A stretch of DNA of 41,467 bases from an uncultured Lachnospiraceae bacterium (GTDB lineage: Bacteria; Bacillota; Clostridia; Lachnospirales; Lachnospiraceae): contig CALWGV010000005.1 of NCBI GenBank assembly GCA_944380185.1, positions 1-41,467 of the forward strand, in the 5' to 3' direction. The translations under genes and the position numbers were made by a program. Positions 7,536 to 14,809 of the stretch are shown here, piece by piece. The notes below the pieces were generated by a model, which saw only the letters and a program-made list of their open reading frames with translations, was not told where the DNA came from and made no database searches. The stretch's first letter is position 1. The number at the start of each line of letters is the position of its first letter.

Positions 7536-8999
7536 ATGGCAGAGGATATTCTTGAAAAAAAGGCAAATGGAATCAAATGGGTTAGCAGAGGAATCGTTAT
7601 CAAGGTAGTGGTTCAACTGATTGTGACGGCTGCTCTGGCACGGCTGCTGACACCGGCAGAGTTTGGTGTAATGGCCCTGGCGAGGACGGTTCTTCAGTTT
7701 GGCAGTTATATTGGAAATGCAGGCATCAATCGAGCAATGGTGCAAAAAAAAGAGCTGACGAAAGAAGATAGAATGACAGCTTGTTCATTATCCGTGCTGT
7801 TAGGTGTGGTCAGCTGCTTGGTTATGTTTCTTGCAGCGCCCTTTGCGGGTCTGTTTTATGAGGATGGAACAATAGCTTCTTTGATCTGCGTCACTTCCAT
7901 CTCATATTTTTTCGCCGCATTGGCAATGCCGGATAAGGGGATGCTGCAGAGAAGATTATCTTTTCGCTATATTGTCCCGGCAGATGTTCTCTCCTATGTA
8001 TTCGGATATGCGTGTACAACTGTTTTCCTTGCCTGGAGAGGTTTTGGCGTATGGAGTCTGGCAGCGGGGACTGTGGCGCAAAATGTATTGCTGTGGCTGG
8101 TGCAGAGGCTGTGCTGTAGGGAGAGACCGGGTCTGGGCTGGAACAAGGACTCTGCACGCCAGTTAATGCGGTTTGGCGGAGGCGTCACACTGATCAGCAT
8201 GTTTGAATATTTGGGCGGAAATCTGGATGTAATCGTATCAGGCAAAATTTGGAGCGAATCTGTAGTTGGGCTTTACACGAAAGTTTCACAGCTGGTTACA
8301 TTGCCGATAGAGTATATTTCTAATGCCTTGACTGCTCCTGTTTTTCCGGCCATGTGTGCGGCAAAGGATTTGAATGCCTTGCGGGAAGAGTATATTTCGG
8401 ACTTTTTGCTGGTTTGTATCGTTGAGTTTTCAATTTGTATTGGAATGGCCCTGTCGGCAGAAGAACTGATTTCTGTAGTTCTGGGGCAGCAATGGATGGC
8501 AGGTGTAGGTGTTTTTTCTGTTTGCTGTATTGCTCATGCTTTTAATTATTCCAATACAGTGATAGGAATTACCCTGGAGGCGATGGGAAGACTAAAGGTA
8601 AAATTGGTTTTACAATGGACGCAAATTGCAGTGTTGATGGGATGTATTTATATTTTTCGGGATTTGGGCGTTTGGGGGATAGCCTGGGCTGTCTTGATTG
8701 CTCATGCCTATAAGTTTTTTGGACTGCAGCTTGTCATCGGGCGATTCTTAAAATGGACGGCTCATGAAATTGGGCTTTTGGTCTCGAGCCTTTCTTATGT
8801 TGTTGTTGTGCAGAGCGTATTCCAACTGATCGCATCCGTTGTGATACGGATTTGGAGCCTCCCTGTGTTGGCTGCGTTGATTTTTCACGTGGTTTTGGGA
8901 GCAGCAGCTCTCGCAGTGGTTTGTATTTTCTTCCCTACAAAGTGGATCCGCAAGTTTGTTCCTATGACAAAAATTTTGAAGACGTTTTTACATAGGTGA
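7536..8999 (+). CDS. wzx: Wzx-type lipid-linked oligosaccharide flippase (MOP superfamily)
   Basis: A 487-aa integral membrane protein of the polysaccharide transport (PST) branch of the MOP superfamily, expected to move undecaprenyl-linked repeat units across the membrane. The start GIKWVSRGIVIKVVVQLIV and ARLLTPAEFGVMALA is a signature of PST/lipopolysaccharide-biosynthesis flippases. About 12-14 hydrophobic segments follow, with RRLSFRYIVPADVLSYVFGY and RFGGGVTLISMFEYLGGNLD matching the family repeat pattern. AAGGAGC lies at the right distance from ATG 7536. It sits next to wzy and the glycosyltransferases, as in Wzx/Wzy-dependent loci. Confidence 0.88.
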   Translation: MAEDILEKKANGIKWVSRGIVIKVVVQLIVTAALARLLTPAEFGVMALARTVLQFGSYIGNAGINRAMVQKKELTKEDRMTACSLSVLLGVVSCLVMFLAAPFAGLFYEDGTIASLICVTSISYFFAALAMPDKGMLQRRLSFRYIVPADVLSYVFGYACTTVFLAWRGFGVWSLAAGTVAQNVLLWLVQRLCCRERPGLGWNKDSARQLMRFGGGVTLISMFEYLGGNLDVIVSGKIWSESVVGLYTKVSQLVTLPIEYISNALTAPVFPAMCAAKDLNALREEYISDFLLVCIVEFSICIGMALSAEELISVVLGQQWMAGVGVFSVCCIAHAFNYSNTVIGITLEAMGRLKVKLVLQWTQIAVLMGCIYIFRDLGVWGIAWAVLIAHAYKFFGLQLVIGRFLKWTAHEIGLLVSSLSYVVVVQSVFQLIASVVIRIWSLPVLAALIFHVVLGAAALAVVCIFFPTKWIRKFVPMTKILKTFLHR

Positions 9000-9008
9000 T
9001 GAAAAGAA

Positions 9009-9980
9009 ATGTGTGAGAAAACAATGGAAAAAGCAGAGTTGATGTGGGAATGGTATTTGATTCGCAATGGGCGGCGTATTTACCGAAAAATTATAGGGTC
9101 CATTCCGCGTAAGGATGAAGGATGGTTTGGAGGACGCAAGCAGCTGGGGACAGAGGCTGCCCAGGAATATCTTGCGCAGAAGATAGAGGAGGGGCAGCCT
9201 TTTTTTGCCGGGCGGATAGGCGCCTATGAGTTTAATTATCTCTCCCGGCCGATTGTAGAACAAAAACTAGGGATTACTTTGCCAATGACAGCTAAGTTTC
9301 AGGCAGGAGGAAATAACTGTGGTTTTTATCCGGTTACCAGGGAGTCACTAAAGCGATTTTCAGATCTGATGATATGGGCAACAGGACAAGCAGACTTTAT
9401 TGCTCAGATGAACCTTGATCTGTACTCATGGTATTTGAAGCGTTATCTTCCGTCTGCGTCCTGTATTTCACAGTTTCGTTCGTTGGATTTCTATCGCTAT
9501 AAGCAGCCATTTACCAGAGCGCTTGCAGGCAAAAAGGTACTGGTAGTTCATCCATTTGCTGAGAGTATAGAGCAGCAATATAAAAAAAGAGAGAAGCTGT
9601 TTCCTGATGCTGAAATATTGCCGTTGTTTAGCCTGCAGACACTAAAAGCTGTGCAGACTATTGCCGGCAACCGTGACAGTCGCTTTTCCACTTGGTTTGA
9701 TGCCCTGGATTACATGACAAAAGAATGTGAAAAACGTGATTTTGATATTGCGCTGATTGGCTGCGGGGCTTATGGCTTTCCCTTGGCTGCGCGGATTAAA
9801 GCTATGGGAAAAGTTGCTCTACATCTGGGTGGGGTGACACAGCTTTTGTTTGGAATATGGGGAAAGAGATGGGATCTGGAGCCGGAGGCAGTTAAATACC
9901 GCAATTCATTTTGGATTTCGCCTCCGGCTCAAGAAAGACCGGAAGGATTTGATACAATAGAAGGGGGGTGCTACTGGTGA
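9009..9980 (+). CDS. GT-D-fold glycosyltransferase-like protein
   Basis: A 323-aa soluble protein. The pattern AGRIGAYEFNYL in the N-terminal third, LVVHPFAESIEQQY in the middle and IGCGAYGFPLAARIKAMGKV followed by HLGGVTQLLFGIWGKRWD near the end resembles the GT-D fold described for DUF1792 glucosyltransferases and related GT-D-like proteins in polysaccharide loci. By that relationship it would add a hexose to a glycan intermediate; this is inference from motifs. No membrane segment is seen. Its stop overlaps the next gene's GTG start by 4 bp. An alternative start at Met6 (9024) lacks a better ribosome binding site. Confidence 0.7.
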   Translation: MCEKTMEKAELMWEWYLIRNGRRIYRKIIGSIPRKDEGWFGGRKQLGTEAAQEYLAQKIEEGQPFFAGRIGAYEFNYLSRPIVEQKLGITLPMTAKFQAGGNNCGFYPVTRESLKRFSDLMIWATGQADFIAQMNLDLYSWYLKRYLPSASCISQFRSLDFYRYKQPFTRALAGKKVLVVHPFAESIEQQYKKREKLFPDAEILPLFSLQTLKAVQTIAGNRDSRFSTWFDALDYMTKECEKRDFDIALIGCGAYGFPLAARIKAMGKVALHLGGVTQLLFGIWGKRWDLEPEAVKYRNSFWISPPAQERPEGFDTIEGGCYW

Positions 9981-11158
9981 GAATTGGACTGCTGACACCG
10001 GCATCAGTGCGGGAATTCGCGCCTATGCTGGAAGGAGAGAAAAAGGAAGAGCTTCCGGAGGGCCTGGGATGCAGTATGATGACTGCTTTGGTGGAAGAAT
10101 TTCTGAAAAGAGGGCATGAGGTGATACTATGTACTCTGGACAGAGAAATTCGAAGACCTGCCGTTTATCATGGGCCGGGCCTGACTTTGTTCGTGGGACA
10201 TTATGGGAATTATGGAAAGATTCGAGCAGCGACTTTCTTTTATCGTGAGATCCACGATATGGTATGCTTTTTGAAAAGCCAACCGACTTGTGACGTTTAT
10301 AATGCCCATTGGACCTATGAATTCGCACTGGCGGCGCTTAAAGTTAAGCCGGAGCGAACGGTAATTACAATTCGGGATTGGCCGCGCGAGATGCTTCATT
10401 ATTATCGGGATTTCTATCGTCTGATGAGATATAGGATGGCAGTCCGAGTGTTTCGGAATGGAAAATTTTTTACCTGCAATTCGCCTTATATACAGGAGAA
10501 AATAAAAGAAAATTATCCAAGCCGGCATACGATTGTTGTTCCCAACTGTATTAATGTGAAAAGGGGAACGCAATCCCTCAGACACCTTTGCCGTCAGGCG
10601 CCTCGTATTATTGCTGTAAATAATGGTTTTTTTGGCAGGAAGAATGGAGAAGTTCTTCTGTTGGCTTTTGACAAAATTGCGCAAAGATATCCGCAGGTCC
10701 AGCTGCATTTGTTTGGGCGCGGATATGAGCCAGATGGGGAGGCAGCAATCTGGGCTGCCGGACAACAGGTGCAAGGGCAGATCTTTTATCATGGAAAGGT
10801 AACGAGTGATCAGATATTGTTGGAGATGGAGAAGTCTGATCTGCTGATTCATACTTCTCTGGAAGAATCCTTTGGTTTGATTCTGATCGAAGCCATGCTG
10901 GTAGGGACGCCGGTAATCGGAGGAGACAGATCAGGAGCTGTTCCTTGGGTGTTGGATTACGGAAGAGCCGGTACATTGGCAGATGTGCGGGATCCAATGG
11001 ATGTTGCGGATAAAGCAGCGAAGCTTTTAGGGGATGAAGAAGCGTGGAAACGGATAAGCCGGCATGGGCAGGAATACGTGAAAGAAACCTTTAGTGCGCG
11101 GCAAGTCGCCGGTCAGTATGAGCAGGTCTACCATATGATAATGGATGGCTCCTTTTGA
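9977..11158 (+). CDS. GT4-family glycosyltransferase
   Basis: GT-B fold transferase, 393 aa from GTG 9977. An in-frame GTG at 9968 lies on the Shine-Dalgarno AAGGGGGG (9961-9968), so 9977, which overlaps the preceding TGA as GTGA, is the better start. The N-terminal part (RIGLLTPASVREFAPMLEGE) binds the acceptor. The C-terminal donor domain shows IIAVNNGFFGRKNGEVLLLA, LHLFGRGYEPDGE, IFYHGKVTSDQILLEMEKSD, and EX7E as ESFGLILIE followed by AMLVGTPVIGG. It is the last gene of the plus-strand polysaccharide run and is followed by a terminator hairpin. Confidence 0.86.
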   Translation: MRIGLLTPASVREFAPMLEGEKKEELPEGLGCSMMTALVEEFLKRGHEVILCTLDREIRRPAVYHGPGLTLFVGHYGNYGKIRAATFFYREIHDMVCFLKSQPTCDVYNAHWTYEFALAALKVKPERTVITIRDWPREMLHYYRDFYRLMRYRMAVRVFRNGKFFTCNSPYIQEKIKENYPSRHTIVVPNCINVKRGTQSLRHLCRQAPRIIAVNNGFFGRKNGEVLLLAFDKIAQRYPQVQLHLFGRGYEPDGEAAIWAAGQQVQGQIFYHGKVTSDQILLEMEKSDLLIHTSLEESFGLILIEAMLVGTPVIGGDRSGAVPWVLDYGRAGTLADVRDPMDVADKAAKLLGDEEAWKRISRHGQEYVKETFSARQVAGQYEQVYHMIMDGSF

Positions 11159-11178
11159 TAGTTGGCATGATATAAATA

Positions 11179-11222
11179 AACTGGCAGGGTTCAGCCGATT
11201 TGAGCTGTTCCTGCCAGTTTTT
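11179..11222. terminator. Bidirectional Rho-independent terminator between convergent operons
   Basis: AACTGGCAGG (11179-11188) pairs with CCTGCCAGTT (11210-11219) and is followed by a TTTTT run. On the minus strand the hairpin is followed by TTTATTTATA. It separates the plus-strand glycosyltransferase operon from the minus-strand Wzz gene. Confidence 0.85.
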
Positions 11223-11281
11223 ATTGAAATAGTTGGGGTAATCATTAATCTTAGAAAGATATCTGCTCTATATTGTTGCGC

Positions 11282-12340
11282 TTACATTACCACTGCTCCA
11301 ATCACATCCGCCTTGCTGACGGAAAAGAGCTCGGCCAGCTTCTGCACCTCTTTCTTACTGGAAATAGCTAAGGACTCTACCCAAACCACGCTGCATCCTG
11401 TCAATTTTCTCATACTGTCTTCATTATATACTGGATTTTCTCCGATACAGAGGGTGTATTTTTCCAGAGGCAGACGCTGTTTCAGATTTTCGCAGACCTG
11501 CTCCAGCATGTCTGCGGAAATGGTTCCAGTGATCAGCACATTTCCTGTGTGAGAAGAAATCTCAATGCCGGCGGCGATAAGATTATATTCTTTGGCGATA
11601 TCCTTAGGCTTGCCATATCCGGCCCAGCGATCCAAGAGACGGCTGATAGCTCCGCCTTTTTGGAAATCTGTGTGATGGAGCTCTCCTAAAATATGGAGGC
11701 CATAGCGTTCCTTTAATTCATCCGGGCTGTGCATATGCTTGCTGAAGAGATACTGTATCAGAAGCACAGCACAGACTAAGAAAGCCCCCAGGAAGCCGCC
11801 TAAAATTCCATATTTCAAAATGCTGCTGCGGGAAACGGGAACCATTTCATTTTCTTCAGCCAACAGATCAGCGTTTTCCTCTTCCAATTCGGCGATAGTT
11901 GCTTCACTTTTTTCTATCTGCTGTTTGGCTGAGGCAATCTCATTTTCTGTGGAGGTAATCTGGCTGTTGAGGCGGGTAATCTGTGAAAGCAGAGAAATAC
12001 GATCCTCGGATAGGGTAACCACATTTAATTCCTGCTCAGCCTCCGACAATATTCCCTGATAGGTTTCAAGAAGTTTTTCCCAGTTGGCTATATTTTCCTC
12101 CTGCAATGCAATGGCATCCTGGCTGTCCTTAATGGAGGACTCGTTTTCTTCGATGGTTTCATGATTGGCCTCAATCTCTGAGGAGCTGAGGGCAGGCTGC
12201 GGAGCTTCCATGGCTTTGTAAACGCCGAGAGCGGCTGCCAGTATCACTGCAACGATAAGAATCCAATACCATTTGCGCAAGATAGAAATACACAGATCTT
12301 TCAGATCGATGGTTTCTTCATACTGAGAATTGTAATTCAT
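11282..12340 (-). CDS. Wzz-like polysaccharide chain-length/co-polymerase protein with degenerate kinase-like tail
   Basis: A 352-aa membrane protein of the PCP/Wzz type that would control chain length with Wzy. After ETIDLKDLCISILRKW comes TM1 (about residues 24-44), then a long extracytoplasmic coiled coil (about 60-170, rich in Glu, Gln and Ser heptads), TM2 (about 175-197), and a cytoplasmic region of about 150 residues. That last part keeps outline features of a BY-kinase domain (DIAKEYNLIAAGIEISS, VLITGTISADMLEQVCENL) but has no Walker A, so it should not bind ATP as a kinase. The start has AGAGAGG 7 nt upstream. It lies 43 bp after the phosphoglycosyltransferase gene on the same strand, probably in one transcript. 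Confidence 0.82.
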   Translation of the reverse strand: MNYNSQYEETIDLKDLCISILRKWYWILIVAVILAAALGVYKAMEAPQPALSSSEIEANHETIEENESSIKDSQDAIALQEENIANWEKLLETYQGILSEAEQELNVVTLSEDRISLLSQITRLNSQITSTENEIASAKQQIEKSEATIAELEEENADLLAEENEMVPVSRSSILKYGILGGFLGAFLVCAVLLIQYLFSKHMHSPDELKERYGLHILGELHHTDFQKGGAISRLLDRWAGYGKPKDIAKEYNLIAAGIEISSHTGNVLITGTISADMLEQVCENLKQRLPLEKYTLCIGENPVYNEDSMRKLTGCSVVWVESLAISSKKEVQKLAELFSVSKADVIGAVVM

Positions 12341-12383
12341 GATAAACCTCTCTTTAAAAATTTATTTCTATTTATTACTGGCT

Positions 12384-13805
12384 CTATCTGGCACCGATCC
12401 CTCTGAATACGGCCAGAACCGTCTTCAGAATAATTTTTATGTCCAGTCCCAGAGACCAGTTGTCGATATATTCTAAATCTAAGCGGACAACCTCGTCAAA
12501 ATCTTTTATATTACTGCGCCCGCTGATTTGCCATAGACCAGTGATACCGGGGCGGAAACTGATCCGCCGTTTCTGCCAGCCTTCATATTGCAGGTATTCG
12601 TCCTGTGTGGGAGGACGGGTTCCGACTAAACTCATATCACCTTTTAGTACATTCCAGAATTGAGGAAGCTCGTCCAGGCTGGTTTTGCGGATAAAACGCC
12701 CAACTCTTGTGACGCGTGGATCGTTGGCCATTTTAAACATTAGTCCGTGCATCTCGTTATACTGCTGGAGTTTGGCCTTTTGCTCTTCTGCGTCAGCATA
12801 CATGGAACGAAATTTATAGAAAGTAAAAGGCCGGCCGTTTTTTCCAATCCGAGTCTGTTTGAAAAAAAGTGGACCGGGAGACTCCAGTTTGATAGCAGGA
12901 CCAATAAAAATAGTAACGATAGCCGTAATCAGTAAGCCGAAGAGAGCACCAATAATGTCCATCAGGCGCTTAAGAAGCATTAGTCGGTAGTCATAAAGTC
13001 TGGTGACAAAAGCGGCTACATAATAATCACCAAGTCGATAGATGCGTTTAGCACTCTCGGCGCCCAGATCTAGCATGGGAACACTGACATTAACAACTAT
13101 CCCCATGTTTTCCAATTCTAGAATTAGTTTCTTATAAAAATTTTCTTCTGTTCGAATATCTTTTACACAGATAAATACTTCATCCACCACATCTTTAACA
13201 GCATATTCATAGACGGTATTCCGGTTTGCAACCACGGGAATTCCCTCTATAAATTGCCCTGCCAGATCTTGGTCGATGGTGACGATGCCAGTGAGATTAA
13301 TCTTCCATTCAGATGGAGCTAGGAGCGAATGAATCGCAGAGACAGCTTTATCATATTCAGTAATTAATAGTAGCTTACTGGCGGAACCTTCGTTTATGGC
13401 TGCATTGCCTGCAATAAATTGAATCAGTCGATGCAGAAAGAAGATGATAAATTGGTTGCAAATGGAAAAATATATTAAAGTTGCCCGTGACAAAGAAAAA
13501 GAGTTTTTGGCAACAAAGGTATAGGCTGTAACTCCCATAAAAAGAATAATATTATATTTTAGAACTTTATTAAATTCCCGCCAAATACCGCGCCGATATA
13601 AGCCTTCATATACGCGAAGCACATAAAAAATAATAATATGGATCAGCAAAATACCGATCAGGGTAATATCCAGATTGGTAGAGGCGCTGAAAAGTTCTAA
13701 TCCGTGAAAGCGTATTAAACCTGCAATAAAAAAGCTCGCTACAACTCCCACACAGTCAATCAGGCATATTTTTAACTCGTCTACCTGGTTTTTGCGTTGA
13801 TACAT
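12384..13805 (-). CDS. Polyprenyl glycosylphosphotransferase (WbaP/PssY-type initiating enzyme)
   Basis: Transfers a sugar-1-phosphate to undecaprenyl phosphate, the first step of repeat-unit assembly. Layout for 473 aa: four N-terminal TM segments (about 14-130), a CoA-binding-like Rossmann region (about 150-270), one re-entrant or TM segment (LLITAIVTIFIGPAIKL), then the catalytic bacterial sugar transferase domain. Diagnostic motifs are RLMDIIGALFG, SPGPLFFKQTRIGKNG, FTFYKFRSM, DPRVTRVGRFIRKTSLDELP, QFWNVLKGDMSLVGTRP and FRPGITGLWQISGRS, ending with EYIDNWSLGLDIKIILKT. It is the only initiating transferase in the window, so it likely serves the plus-strand cluster although transcribed toward it. 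The sugar (Gal, Glc or other) is not determinable. Confidence 0.92.
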   Translation of the reverse strand: MYQRKNQVDELKICLIDCVGVVASFFIAGLIRFHGLELFSASTNLDITLIGILLIHIIIFYVLRVYEGLYRRGIWREFNKVLKYNIILFMGVTAYTFVAKNSFSLSRATLIYFSICNQFIIFFLHRLIQFIAGNAAINEGSASKLLLITEYDKAVSAIHSLLAPSEWKINLTGIVTIDQDLAGQFIEGIPVVANRNTVYEYAVKDVVDEVFICVKDIRTEENFYKKLILELENMGIVVNVSVPMLDLGAESAKRIYRLGDYYVAAFVTRLYDYRLMLLKRLMDIIGALFGLLITAIVTIFIGPAIKLESPGPLFFKQTRIGKNGRPFTFYKFRSMYADAEEQKAKLQQYNEMHGLMFKMANDPRVTRVGRFIRKTSLDELPQFWNVLKGDMSLVGTRPPTQDEYLQYEGWQKRRISFRPGITGLWQISGRSNIKDFDEVVRLDLEYIDNWSLGLDIKIILKTVLAVFRGIGAR

Positions 13806-13835
13806 TGCTTACCACCCGTAAAACATATTGTTTAT

Positions 13836-13864
13836 AGTATAGCATGACTGCGATTTTAATGCTA
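13836..13864 (-). promoter_or_regulatory. Putative promoter of the phosphoglycosyltransferase-wzz pair
   Basis: On the minus strand TATACT (plus 13836-13841) lies about 30 bp upstream of the ATG, with a weak -35 TAGCAT (plus 13859-13864) at 17-bp spacing. A perfect inverted repeat CGATTTTA/TAAAATCG (13851-13858 and 13873-13880) overlaps the -35 area and could be an operator. Confidence 0.45.
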
Positions 13865-14116
13865 TCCTTTTTTAAAATCGTAAGATTTGCCTTCCTAAAT
13901 TTTTACATCAGGTAGTCACAGAACCAAGAAAAATAGCAGAGATGAGGTGTATTTGCGGAGATAATGTAGAATTTGGAAGAAATGTATAGTGTTCTCTTTG
14001 CTTTTATAGTAGGATGAAAAAAGAGCTGAAGATACGTGATGAGACGCGGCATTTGTCTTGGATAAAGCAGTAGCTAGTGAGAAAGAATTATGTTATTTGA
14101 CGGGGAGGGGATCTTA
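13865..14116. other. Non-coding stretch upstream of the accessory genes
   Basis: AT-rich with no credible ORF. It contains TATAGT-like boxes near 13986 and 14014 but no well-spaced -35. It presumably holds the promoter of the small ORF at 14117 and the pRiA4b-like gene. Confidence 0.3.
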
Positions 14117-14203
14117 ATGAATCGATTTTCTGAAAAAGACTGGAAATTGTTCCGAAGCAAAATTGCGGACTGGCAGGAAGCTTATATGGAAAAATTTTTA
14201 TGA
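14117..14203 (+). pseudogene. 28-codon ORF, truncated copy of a conserved small clostridial protein
   Basis: ATG 14117 is preceded by GGGGAGGGG and reads MNRFSEKDWKLFRSKIADWQ then EAYMEKFL and stop. From memory this matches the N-terminus of a roughly 60-70-residue protein family common in Clostridia, in which the text continues (...EAYMEKLNKEYIELL...) and which is often mis-annotated as a multidrug transporter. Here it stops early, just before the next gene, so it looks like a truncated remnant, possibly kept as a short leader ORF. Confidence 0.4.
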
Positions 14204-14211
14204 GGTGAACC

Positions 14212-14655
14212 ATGAATAAACAATATTTAATGAAAGTATATCCTGCCGGCAGAGGGCGGGATGTCTACAGAAGCATTGAAATCTGCGGAGACAGCTCGTT
14301 AAATCAATTGTGCGGAGTTATCCTTGATGCTTTTGACTTCATTGATGAACATTTGTATGAGTTTTGTATGGATAATCGCATGTACAGCGAATATGCATAT
14401 CAGTCAGATCCCGAGGACGATGAGCCGTCAACGGATATAACGCTTGATGAAATCGGACTTTATAAGGGACAGAAATTTTCTCTCCATTATGATTTTGGAG
14501 ATGATTGGATGTTCACCATTACAGTGACCAAAATCGCTGAAACACCGAAAAGCTTTGCTCCTCGCATAGTTAAGGCGAAAGGGTTTATTCAGCAATATCC
14601 GGATTTGGACGAGGAAGAATGGGACGAATGGGATGAGTGGGACGAAGAGGAGTGA
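14212..14655 (+). CDS. Plasmid pRiA4b ORF-3-like family protein
   Basis: A 147-aa protein of the pRiA4b ORF-3/IS1096 TnpR-like family (PF07929). The fold pattern is visible: YLMKVYPAGRGRDVYRSIEI at the N-terminus, SLNQLCGVILDAFDF (first helix), then FSLHYDFGDDWMFTITVTKI, whose YDFGDDW is the family hallmark. The tail is extremely acidic (Glu, Asp and Trp repeats over the last 15 residues). The biochemical role is unknown; members occur on plasmids and genomic islands. It starts 9 bp after the 28-codon ORF with GAGGTG as ribosome binding site. Confidence 0.8.
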   Translation: MNKQYLMKVYPAGRGRDVYRSIEICGDSSLNQLCGVILDAFDFIDEHLYEFCMDNRMYSEYAYQSDPEDDEPSTDITLDEIGLYKGQKFSLHYDFGDDWMFTITVTKIAETPKSFAPRIVKAKGFIQQYPDLDEEEWDEWDEWDEEE

Positions 14656-14773
14656 AACGTTGGTCAAGAAGCGATCGGCAGTGTTATTATCTCGCTTTGC
14701 TATGATTCGTCGGTTGTATAAATATGGAAGTTATGTTCAAAAGAGGATTCCTCTATCTGCTATCTGCAATAGC

Positions 14774-14801
14774 GGCAGGGCAGAGCATTCTCTGCTCTGC
14801 C
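14774..14801. terminator. Strong hairpin between convergent genes
   Basis: GGCAGGGCAGAG (14774-14785) and CTCTGCTCTGCC (14790-14801) form a 12-bp stem (one G-U pair) with a CATT loop. It lies between the plus-strand pRiA4b-like gene and the minus-strand ATPase stop at 14810. There is no T tract on either side, so termination would be weak or Rho-assisted. Confidence 0.5.
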
Positions 14802-14809
14802 AAAGCTAT

